Assembly (NCBI RefSeq): GCF_000485595.1
Contig: NW_014578283.1
Coordinates: 24,159 to 47,112 of the forward strand
Length of the DNA stretch: 22,954 bases
Source of the DNA: Priapulus caudatus
Taxonomy: Eukaryota; Priapulida; Priapulimorpha; Priapulimorphida; Priapulidae
Reading direction: 5' to 3'
The notes beneath the pieces are model-generated. The model was not told the DNA's origin. It worked only from the letters and a program-made list of their open reading frames with translations, and ran no database searches. Of the stretch, positions 1 to 7,963 are shown in pieces; position 1 is the stretch's first letter; every line of letters begins with the position of its first letter. The position numbers and the translations under genes are program-made.

Positions 1-34
1 TGTAACAAGTTGAATTTCATCAGAGGCAGATTTT

Positions 35-1092
35 TTTTGGAAGTCTGCATGCTGTACAGTGTACGGGTGTCGTGAACACCGATCTGTCACAAGCGGTCCG
101 ATCACAAGCACGTAATATTACGTCGTGCCGCACAGAATGCAAACATGCGTAGAAGTAAGCGATCACAACACGCAATATTACCTGTGTCCCCACACATGTG
201 GAAACATGCGAAGCACGTAATTTTACGTTTACGTTATACCCATTCACATTACATCTATCTATATTCGAATTTTGGAGTCCGTATCATCAACCAGTACATA
301 AATACTACATAGCATACAATAAAACATTTCTGTGTGGGTGTTGTATTTCACGTGCTTACTTGCCAAACAAATGGTTAATGTGTTACGTGTAAGCATATAT
401 TGCACATGTATTTGTTATTGACATTTCAACCATAAAAAAACAAACATGTGCAACAACTAAACTCTCCATATAACACCTTACACAAAAAAATAGGTAGTGA
501 AAGCCAAAATGCAGGTTTATACAACCCCCATGTCATCATTATGCATCTGCAGTGGTAAAACCGTAAATCTCGACTCCTGTCAAGATACAGGGCTCAACAG
601 CTTCCACATAAGCTCTCTATGGCACATCTTGGATATCACTTGTGAGTGCAGACAACAAGCACAAATTATATGAATCATGTAAATAGGGATAAATTATACA
701 CTCAAAAACCACAAGGGCTGAATAATGCAGCTACGGGATTTCGTTCTCAGCATCATTAGTAAAGGCCACACTTCATCCTAACAACTATATCATTTTGTCA
801 CTGGCACTTTGCACTTATATAGTTTCACGTCTTTTCTTATTCAGATCGTGAAAATAAGCAAACATGTCGGCGATGTCGCAGTATTACGTTTTACGCGGAC
901 CTACATAGGACCGCTGAAGGCCTGCCTGCTGGACTGGAGCGGCACTACGCCGACAAGTATGTCACGCACCTGCAATCGTCTTCCAAGACGTCTTCAAGAA
1001 GCACAAGGTGCCGATCTCAATGTTGGAGGCACGTGAGCCCATGGACTCCGCAAGGATCTGCATATCCTGGAGATCACACGCCCAACGAGTGC
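35..1092 (+). repeat. Upstream copy of a host segment duplicated at 2669-3733
   Basis: This block aligns end to end with 2669-3733, covering the upstream region, the intron acceptor and the first part of the phosphonatase coding exon. I see only a handful of substitutions but about fifteen single-base gaps, most of them missing in this copy. The alignment starts at the shared TTTTGGAAGTCTGC and stops abruptly at 1092, where unrelated repeat DNA begins. Real tandem duplication with decay and an assembly artefact from unpolished long reads both fit. The indel-dominated difference favours the second, or a mixture. Confidence 0.9.
864..1092 (+). pseudogene. Truncated, frameshifted copy of phosphonatase exon 1
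   Basis: The start codon at 864 and the following bases match the intact exon at 3499-3733. Against that copy there are about six one-base deletions and one substitution, so the reading frame breaks within ten codons and moves through all three frames. Recognisable pieces remain, such as the DWSGTT nucleophile motif. Homology ends at 1092, about a third of the way through the exon. As written it cannot make an enzyme. If the deletions are sequencing errors, it would still be a truncated gene copy, because the rest of the exon is absent before 1093. Confidence 0.85.
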
Positions 1093-1243
1093 AATTTCGA
1101 CACAGTGATGGGTTTCCTACCATGATGCTATACACCGACTATCACGAGCCTAGGTCGAGCCGTTTAGATTTGTGCTGCAATTCTGCATTTCCTCCCTATA
1201 CCTTAAGTTAAGGAGTGAATGTTCCCCCTTCTTTTACACCTCT

Positions 1244-1263
1244 TGACCTTTGACCTTTGACCC
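1244..1263 (-). promoter_or_regulatory. Three nuclear-receptor-type half sites spaced by 1 bp (DR1-like)
   Basis: TGACCT, TGACCT and TGACCC occur with single T spacers, read on the minus strand as AGGTCA-type direct repeats with 1-bp spacing. DR1 is the classic site type for RXR, HNF4 and PPAR receptors. The site sits inside the repeat element, so it is transposon-borne. Function is inferred only. Confidence 0.35.
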
Positions 1264-1910
1264 CCCCAGCTTCGATATACCAACTCGTTTTCGGATTACC
1301 CCCCCACGTCCCGAATATCGTGGCCGTACGTCGAGCGGTTAAGATTTGTGCCCAACTGTTGACGGACGCACGCTCGGACGGACGATCAAGCGATTCTACA
1401 AGCTGCATCTGACTATGTCAGATGAGCTAATGATGACATACGCGTACGTCGTCATTTTGTCGACCTATACGTAGGGTTCACCTCCCAGGCTCCCGTCACC
1501 CCTACGCAGTCATAACCACACACGACGTCAGTTCGCGCCACATACATAGCAGACATGAAACAATCGGGTTCGTACATCAATCGACACCGCTGCTGGCCAT
1601 AACGCACATACAGCGTACGTACTAGCGGCAAGCGTGGCACACGCTGGCTATCTGTAACACCCGCTGTTGATTACACGTTTGGACATTGCAGGACATTTGC
1701 GGTGCATATCTGCCAAATTTTCTTGGAACACTTGCTGAAGAAAATACGGCAATTCCGCGAGGCGGTGCTCTGGAACGAACTAGTTAGTATAGCAGAATTT
1801 TCAGGCAGTCACGCGCAATCGGGGAGTCCAGCAGTAAATCAGGGAGCATTTGACTCCGGACTCTCGATAACTCCGCATCCTGCATTGGGCTGCATACACT
1901 GGGGAATCTG

Positions 1911-1949
1911 GGGGATGTGCGAGCTGCGACAGCCAGCTCGCACATCCCC
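1911..1949. repeat. Perfect 16-bp hairpin in the repeat element
   Basis: GGGGATGTGCGAGCTG (1911-1926) is followed by a 7-base loop, CGACAGC, and its exact reverse complement (1934-1949). The second element copy at about 8915-8955 keeps the hairpin core but has extra bases in the right arm. Confidence 0.9.
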
Positions 1950-1992
1950 TAGACCGTACACTATGCGTGCGCCATCGGCATTTCTGATGACA

Positions 1993-2626
1993 ACTTACAG
2001 ATGGGAAATCACTGTTGTTTGTATTACATGGGACCTGTCTGAGGGCGGCGACTTGTACATAATGACGACTTAGACGGGGCTATTCCAATAGATTTACTAT
2101 GAGAGAAAATCGGGACTTTCACTTCCATGACGATTTATGCGAATTGACAAGTTAGACCATGACGACTTATGCGAGTTTTACTGTATTATATAAATGTATA
2201 TATATATATATAAACAGGGGGTGCGACTTACTATGATCTACGACTTACTACTTAATCTTGTTAATGTACCAATGTTTGCACCAACTTTTCAAGGCAAAAT
2301 ATGGTGTGCGACTTATAGAGGAGGCTAAAAAATCTTGCTAATGTACCAACTATTCAAGGCAAAATATGGGGTGCGACTTATACATGAATAATACTTATAC
2401 ACGAGTAAATATAGTACAGTAACTCGCATAAGTCGTCATCCTCTAACTCGTCAATTCGCGTAAGTCGACATGGAAGTCAAAGTCCCGATTTCCTCATAAT
2501 AAATCCATTGGAATAGCCCCGCCTAAGTCGTCATAAGTCGTCATTTACAAGCCGTCATTATGAGTAAGTCGGCGCTCTCAGACAGGTCCCATGTAATACA
2601 AACAACGGTAATTTCCTATCTGTAAG
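1993..2626. repeat. Inverted repeat with arms of about 200-220 bp (foldback)
   Basis: The left arm (about 1993-2195) reads as the reverse complement of the right arm (about 2406-2626). Both contain the same order of landmarks: CTTACAG, TGTTTGTATTACATGGGACC, GGGGCTATTCCAAT, ATCGGGACTTT, CTTCCATG and GACTTATGCGAG. The spacer of about 210 bp contains a short tandem repeat. In the second copy of the element the matching arms run from about 9009 to 9739. This architecture is typical of foldback or MITE-type DNA transposons. Confidence 0.85.
2266..2376 (+). repeat. Imperfect tandem repeat between the foldback arms
   Basis: Two units share AATCTTGYTAATGTACCAA, then TTCAAGGCAAAATATGG and GTGCGACTTAT. 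They are separated by about 60 bp, the first unit being slightly longer. A related arrangement remains in the second element copy near 9295-9440. Confidence 0.7.
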
Positions 2627-2668
2627 ACTTTCCTATCGCGCTATAACGGGGCCGCACAGTATATATAA

Positions 2669-3480
2669 TTTTGGAAGTCTGCATGCTGTACAGTGTACGG
2701 GTGTCGTGAACACCGATCTGTCACAAGCGGTCCGATCACAAGCACGTAATATTACGTCGTCCGCACAGAATGCAAACATGCGTAGAAGTAAGCGATCACA
2801 ACCACGCAATATTACCTGGTCCGCACACAGTGGAAACATGCGAAGCACGTAATTTTACGTTTACGTTATACCCATTCACATTACATCTATCTATATTCGA
2901 ATTTTGGAGTCCGTATCATCAACCAGTACATAAATACTACATAGCATACAATAAAACATTTCTGTGTGGGTGTGTGTATTTCACTGTGTACTTGCCAAAC
3001 AAATGGTTAATGTGTTACGTGTAAGCATATGATTGCACATGTATTTGTATTGACATTTCAACCATAAAAAAACAAACATGTGCAACAACTAAACTCTCCA
3101 TATAACACCTTACACAAAAAAATAGGTAGTGAAAGCCAAAATGCAGGTTTATACAACCCCCATGTCATCATTATGCATCTGCAGTGGTAAAACCGTAAAT
3201 CTCGACTCCTGTCAAGATACAGGGCTCAACAGCTTCCACATAAGCTCTCTATGGCACATCTTGGATATCACTTGTGAGTGCAGACTAACAAGCACAAATT
3301 ATATGAATCATGTAAATAGGGATAAATTATTACACTCAAAAACCACAAGGGCTGAATAATGCAGCTACGGGATTTTCGTTCTCAGCAGTCATTAGTAAAG
3401 GCCACACTTCATCCTAACAACTATATCATTTTGTCACTGGCACTTTGCACTTATATAGTTTCACGTCTTTTCTTATTCAG
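2669..3480 (+). promoter_or_regulatory. Upstream region and 5' intron of the phosphonatase gene
   Basis: This 0.8 kb stretch has no supported coding exon. It ends in TCTTTTCTTATTCAG (3466-3480), a strong 3' splice site just 18 bases before the start codon. The message therefore has a spliced 5' UTR whose first exon lies upstream. A donor could be near GCAG|GTTTAT (about 3144), but I cannot choose one. Near the left end there is a 60-bp tandem duplication. The whole region is repeated at 35-849. Confidence 0.55.
2734..2853 (+). repeat. Two-unit tandem repeat, period 60 bp
   Basis: GATCACAA-CACG-AATATTAC begins at 2734 and again at 2794, followed each time by TCCGCACA and AAACATGCG. The first unit includes the 14-bp palindrome ACGTAATATTACGT (2744-2757). 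The upstream host copy has the same pair near 100-215 with small indels. Confidence 0.75.
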
Positions 3481-3498
3481 ATCGTGAAATAAGCAAAC

Positions 3499-4108
3499 AT
3501 GTCGGCGATGTCGCAGTATTACCGTTTTACGCGGACCTACATAGGACCGCTGAAGGCCTGCCTGCTGGACTGGAGCGGCACTACCGCCGACAAGTATGTC
3601 ATCGCACCTGCAGTCGTCTTCCAAGACGTCTTCAAGAAGCACAAGGTGCCGATCTCAATGTTGGAGGCACGTGAGCCCATGGGACTCCGCAAGGATCTGC
3701 ATATCCTGGAGATCACACGCACCAACGAGGTGCGTGAGCGCTGGTTCAGCGTACATGCCAAGTATCCTGAGCAGGCGGAGGTCGACGCCATGTTTGCCGA
3801 CTTCGTCCCGATGCAGCTTGAGTGCCTCAGCAAGTACACAAAGCTGATACCCGGTGCTGCAGAGGCAGTGAAGACGCTGCGCAACCAGTATGGCCTCAAG
3901 ATCGGCTCTACGACAGGCTTTACGCGGCCGATGGTAGACATTCTTGAGCGCGACGCGAAGAAGCAGGGCCTGACGTTCGACTGCACCGTCGCGGGTGACG
4001 AGGTCACGAACGGCTCGAGGCCGAAGCCACACATGGTGTTCCGCAACATGGACCTGCTGGACGTGCACCCGGTGCAGGCTGTGCTGAAGGTGGATGACAC
4101 GGTGTCAG
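3499..4108 (+). CDS. Phosphonoacetaldehyde hydrolase (phosphonatase), coding exon 1
   Basis: HAD-superfamily enzyme that splits the carbon-phosphorus bond of phosphonoacetaldehyde to acetaldehyde and phosphate, the second step of 2-aminoethylphosphonate breakdown. This exon encodes residues 1-203 and the first base of codon 204. Visible motifs are DWSGTT with nucleophile Asp24; EAREPMGLRK with Lys65, 41 residues after the nucleophile, as for the Schiff-base lysine of bacterial phosphonatase; GSTTGFTR (136-143); RPKPHM (174-179); and KVDDT (197-201), whose aspartates would hold magnesium. The second position after Asp24 is Ser26; the Bacillus enzyme has Ala there. I chose the ATG at 3499 because it follows the splice acceptor closely and gives a short leader before the conserved domain. 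The exon ends at a phase-1 donor (TCAG|GTTCGT). Codon use is GC-rich compared with its surroundings. No targeting peptide is evident, so it is probably cytosolic. Confidence 0.93.
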
Positions 4109-4800
4109 GTTCGTTGCAGCTGCAGCTGTTATCAACCACCTATTGTTACGTTACCTTTACTTATTTATAAGTATTTATTATAGGTATTGGTTATAGTATA
4201 GTTATTATAAGTTATTATATGATATTATATTACATTACAGTATAAGAATTCATTTAATTAACAACTGGCCTGCCCTAAAAAGTTAAAAAAATCTTCTCCC
4301 CGGCAATGGATATTGTAGGTGATAATAGATGCAACTTATTAGGTATTGGGTATCTGGTTATCCTGTTTTTACTTGTCCGAATTTTGATTTTACTTGTCCA
4401 AAATTTACTTGCAGTCTATGAGCCGTTAAGGTCCTCTTTTGGTTCAGTGCATATCATATTACCAGGAGTGTATAATATAGAGATCTATACAGTAAAGCTC
4501 GCATAAGTCCAGGCCCGTAACCAGGGGGGGATCGGGTGGATCGGACGATCCCCCCCGCGGAACAAGGAGTTCCGCTCTATAAAATAAAAATTGCACAAAA
4601 GAACGCCAGAAAATTGAAATTGGATTCGGTATTATTGTAATACTGTATTATTATTGTATCATGTTGCTGTATATCACACAGTGATCATATCTGAAAAGGG
4701 GTCATCTACTTATCCATGCATTCTTCATTATGTATGCAATTGTAACAGCGGCCATGAGGCGGGAGGATAGATACAGCGCCGCAGCAAGTCATGAACGAGT
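4109..4800. other. AT-rich intron start with transposon end fragments
   Basis: No gene is seen. 4140-4260 is very AT-rich with TTATTATA-type simple sequence. At about 4488-4508, ACAGTAAAGCTCGCATAAGTC resembles the arm end of the foldback element near 2417-2440. It is followed directly by GCCCGTAACCAGGGGGGG (4513-4530). I take these as small remnants of two different repeats. Confidence 0.4.
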
Positions 4801-5027
4801 ATGCACCGCGCGCGTCCGCGAGCGCGTGGCGGTCCGCCCGCGCGCGCAGCAGTGATAGCGGTCCGCGCGCGCAGCGGTGGTATGCGGCGCGGCGGTGATA
4901 GCGGTCCGCGCGGCGGTGAGATATACTGTGCGCGCGCCCGCGAGCGCGCGGCGGTCCGCCTGCGCGGCGGTGATAGAGGTCCACGCGCGCGGCGGTGAGA
5001 TATACCGCGCGCGCGCGCAACTGCGGT
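4801..5027. repeat. GC-rich satellite block, left, with alternating CG runs
   Basis: Degenerate repeats of GCGGTGATAGCGGTCCGCGC and GCGGTGAGATATACYGYGCGCG alternate with runs of CGCGCG. The same words occur in the same orientation at 5497-5780. Open frames here on either strand are low-complexity Arg/Ala/His products of the repeat, not genes. Alternating purine-pyrimidine CG runs are prone to Z-DNA. Confidence 0.8.
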
Positions 5028-5495
5028 GCACAGGCACTTGAAGCGTTTCAATAAAATATAATGCTAACTAAATACGAAATCTATTTACTACCAAATTCTT
5101 AATGTTTCTATACTCTCTTTCACCTATTATTGCCGACAGTTTCCTGCAAATTCCGTCCAAATCCTACGTGCAACCATATACGCTGCCGGCGGCCATTGCT
5201 CTCGCGGCTCACTGTTGCACGCTTACACTTATATGTATAACAATATATAACTATAACAATATATAACAATAATATATATACAACTATATATATAAGTGTA
5301 AGCGTGCAACAGTGAGCCGCGAGAGCAATGCCACCGGCAGCGTATATGGTTGCACGTAGGATTTAAACGGAATTTACAGGAAACTGTCGGCAATAATAGG
5401 TGAAAGAGAGTATAGAAACATGAAGAATTTGGTAGTAAATAGATTTCGTATTTAGTTAGCATTATATTTTATTGAAACGCTTCAAGTGCCTGTGC
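5028..5495. repeat. Inverted repeat, 211-bp arms, 45-bp AT-rich spacer
   Basis: 5028-5239 is the reverse complement of 5285-5495 with about six base differences and one gap, roughly 97 percent identity. Landmarks in both arms are GCACAGGCACTTGAAGCG, ACCTATTATTGCCGACAG and CTCTCGCGGCTCACTGTTGC. The spacer is ATATATAAC-type sequence. It could extrude as a long cruciform or, if transcribed in the intron, form a long double-stranded RNA hairpin. No coding frame is supported. Confidence 0.92.
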
Positions 5496-5496
5496 T

Positions 5497-5780
5497 GCGG
5501 TGCGGCGGTGATATGCGGTCCGCGCGCGCAGCGGTGGTATGCGGTGCGGCGGTGAGATATACCGTGCGCGCGCGCGCCTGCGGTGCGGCGGTGATATGCG
5601 GTCCGCGCGCGCAGCGGTGGTATGCGGTGCGGCGGTGAGATATACCGCGCACGCGTGCCTGCGGTGCGGCGGTGGTATGCACCGCGCGTGCGCGGCCGTG
5701 GTGCAGCGGTGTATTTTGCACCGCGTGCACGCCTGAGGTGCGGCGGTGCGGCGGTGATACACGCCGCGCGGGGCGAGTGT
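5497..5780 (+). repeat. GC-rich satellite block, right, period 81-83 bp
   Basis: The unit begins GCGGTGCGGCGGTGATATGC at 5497 and recurs at 5580, with a decayed third unit from 5661. Each unit has a GCGGTCCGCGCGCGCAGC core and a GAGATATACCG segment. The G-rich strand is + here and in the left block, so the two blocks are direct repeats around the inverted arms. Confidence 0.85.
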
Positions 5781-5829
5781 GTAATATCGAGCACGAGTGA
5801 TATTTAGTGTAGCAATTGTATGCGTATAC

Positions 5830-6540
5830 ATTAGTTTAGAGAGTGATATTTGGCGGGGGGATATGTGAACGGTAGGACGAGCTGACGGTTGTGAGAGAAT
5901 AAGCAGGAAAGAAAGGGGCGTGTCAACGGAGAGGGGCGGAGTAGTCCAATCGAGAAGAATCACGTGTGGTATGACGCAGGTAAACAGAAGCGATTGGTGA
6001 GCTTCGAAAAAGGAATGCGATCTGGAAGACATTATTGTATCCCGGTCACGACGTCACGTGATGATGTAAAATATAAGCGACTGTGACTGTCGGAGAGAAC
6101 CAGTTGAGAGTTGCGAGTTGCCAGTTGACTGTCGGAGAATGCGAGTTAGCAGTCAAAGTCGAACAGAGTGTAGACGCAAGCGGAGTTAGAGGTGAAAGAG
6201 TAGAGAGAGAAAGAGAGAGCGCGCACGCGTGGGAGAGAGAGAGAGGGTGAGTAACAGTGGCGCCGCGCTTATTGTACGTGTATCCGAGCATTGGTTCTCT
6301 GCCTGTGTGTGAATTGGAAAATTGGTGCGTCTGGGTGTCAACCCGTAACAAACAGCCGGGCTTGTCCCGTCATATATTATCACTCAACTTCTATCTTCGG
6401 CCCTCTTTCTGAACTTCACGTCTTCGGCAAGCTTTTCCTTTACGAGCTGACGTCGGGTGTAGACGACGAAGGGGGATTAGGACAACACAATGCACGCACG
6501 GGCCCTATCAAGCCCGGGTGAAGGGTACAACCGGAAAAGG
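5830..6540 (+). mobile_element. Possible LTR and leader of a decayed retrotransposon
   Basis: No gene is supported. The region has a TATA-like AAAATATAAGCG (about 6066), short repeated words (ACTGTCGGAGA at about 6087 and 6128), a GA-rich tract (6190-6247) and TTGGTGCGTCTGGGTG (about 6321), which starts like a tRNA-primed binding site (TGG...). The following 200 bp contains no recognisable gag. No matching second LTR was found in the window. This is a weak call; a host repeat or a spurious resemblance is possible. Confidence 0.25.
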
Positions 6541-7321
6541 AGACATAACTGGAGCCGGCGAAAACGCTACACAATGGAATGTATAGCCGGCATTTTACTG
6601 TTTACGGTTTACACATCGTATGTGTATGTTCCAAACCATCTTTGTTTCCAGTAATACATGAACATTATTTTACAAAAAAAACTGGTTTGAAAATGTATTC
6701 AAACGCAGCATAAAATAAGTCAGAATAGCGCTAAAGGGGACGATTTTTTCAAAATTTTCTGGGGAGGCCCCCCATACCCCCCCCCCACCCCCGCGCGCGC
6801 GCACGGGTTTCAGTTATAATATGGATAAATTTGCCCTAAAATGAATATCGTTCGGTTAAATAGCATTTAGGTATAAATATAATTTCACTTTTGTGATTAG
6901 CCCTCGGTCTGTAACGTGCAAAATAAATTGTCAAATACGCAACTTTTTCGGGGTGGCAGCACGGTCGCGGGTGTCATGGCGCCGTTCAAATTTCGTAGCG
7001 TTGATGTGTAATTAATGATAACAATTAAATTAGGTATCTGGTAACAAACATGTGTGGGTATAGACGATTTGTTATACAGTAAGTACAGTTGTATGCAGTA
7101 AATTCCTAGAGTCTACTATCCCTTTAAGAAAACAAGTGCCGCGGAGCAACAGCGCTCATCTAACGTCTACTGCGGTGACTCTGTGGTGGAGTGGTGGGAT
7201 TCTAGTAAACCCTGTAGTCCCAGAATTTGCTCACATACACGCCGAACAGTGGAAGGCACAGGGATGGTATCAGGAACCTTCTCAAGGAATTGTACGTTCG
7301 TTGGGATCGTTATGAAAGTTG
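6541..7321. other. Non-coding intron sequence with a C-rich tract
   Basis: No gene is seen. A notable stretch at about 6763-6806 runs from GGGGAGGCCCCCCATACCCC into poly-C and then alternating GC. It looks like the end of an old dispersed repeat. The rest is unremarkable AT-moderate sequence. Confidence 0.4.
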
Positions 7322-7333
7322 CCAGCAGATGGC
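7322..7333 (+). promoter_or_regulatory. CTCF core-motif match
   Basis: CCAGCAGATGGC matches the bilaterian CTCF core CCASYAGRKGGC at every position and is followed by GC, as in the longer consensus. By base composition I would expect about 0.04 such matches in 23 kb on two strands. Binding is not shown by sequence. Confidence 0.4.
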
Positions 7334-7940
7334 GCGTACGTTTAAGTGTGCTCTCAGATTAAAGATGGAAGCTCCATCGAACGTAGTAGCAACAACTATT
7401 TGCAAGACAGAATAGTAGAGCACTCATCCATTTACCTACGCAAGCTACAGGCTGCAATAGAGCTGCCACCTGTAACCAAATACGCAGGCAAAAACTACAC
7501 AGTACGTACCAGCACACCATGCACTGGCATAGCCACTGCAGTGGCATACGGTACATGTCATAACATACGACAGTACAATGGACATGCATAGAAATTATAC
7601 GATTTAAGCAGCATAAACCTTCTTTAACCAAATTTAGCTTTTGAAATTTCACTGTGACATGGTAGCACTCATACATCCGAGGCATGTTATAGATTCTACT
7701 AGCAAACCACGGCAGTCAAATTCTTTCTAACAGACAGTCAACAAATCCAATGTTTAACCTCCTCTTGAGGGCTGCAAAATGTTATCTGACACTACTCTTC
7801 GCAACGTCAGCAGAAAGTAGATTTCATGGTCCTTTCAATAATGCCAATAAAAAATGCTAGGTCACCGCTGAAACAAAAAAGTTTTCAATCGCTCGTCAGA
7901 CCATGTCCTTAGAAAATGGCTAAAATCTGCCTGTGCCCAT
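7334..7940. other. Non-coding intron sequence before the second element copy
   Basis: Short open frames here on both strands have no recognisable domain and overlap each other. A 14-bp palindrome, GCCACTGCAGTGGC, lies near 7532-7545. The last 200 bp (GTCAGACCATGTCCTTAG onward) may already belong to the repeat that continues at 7964. Confidence 0.35.
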
Positions 7941-7960
7941 TGACCTTTGACCTGTGACCT
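7941..7960 (-). promoter_or_regulatory. Perfect triple DR1 of AGGTCA half sites
   Basis: TGACCT-T-TGACCT-G-TGACCT gives three exact half sites with 1-bp spacing (AGGTCA direct repeats on the minus strand). RXR, HNF4 and PPAR-class receptors bind DR1 sites. A related triplet lies at 1244-1263 in the other element copy, so the motif belongs to the repeat or to its insertion neighbourhood. Confidence 0.45.
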
Positions 7961-7963
7961 CCC

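Larger units (their letters stand above)
1093..2668. mobile_element. Repeat element, copy 1, with a large foldback in its right half
   Basis: This 1.58 kb block is repeated at 7964-9780. It starts at AATTTCG directly after the truncated exon copy and ends at CCGCACAGTATATATA just before the second host copy. The left 800 bp is unique-looking sequence with no convincing coding potential; the 123-residue open frame at 1702-2073 has no recognisable domain and spans a hairpin. The right part has inverted arms (1993-2195 and 2406-2626). The layout suggests a non-autonomous foldback or MITE-like DNA element. The second copy lies inside longer repeat DNA starting before 7964, so this copy may be truncated on its left. 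I cannot name the family. Confidence 0.75.

Noticed and set aside
1702-2073. 123-residue + frame in the repeat element
   Set aside because: Not conserved in the second copy, contains the hairpin sequence, and shows no domain.
3537-4139. 200-residue open frame on the minus strand across exon 1, plus a 137-residue one at 3655-4068
   Set aside because: Antisense shadows of the GC-rich phosphonatase exon. The products have no domain, and the sense strand has a complete family match.
4706-5051. Open frames of 82-107 residues on minus and 65 on plus in the left GC block
   Set aside because: Low-complexity Arg/Ala/His repeats in several frames at once, produced by the satellite.
5462-6032. Minus-strand frames up to 187 residues over the right GC block
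   Set aside because: Most of the length is repeat translation (ISPPHRIPPLRAR type), and it crosses the end of the inverted repeat.
7141-7320. Possible tRNA-derived SINE
   Set aside because: GTGGAGTGGTGGGATTC has a weak A-box look, but no B-box follows at the right distance.
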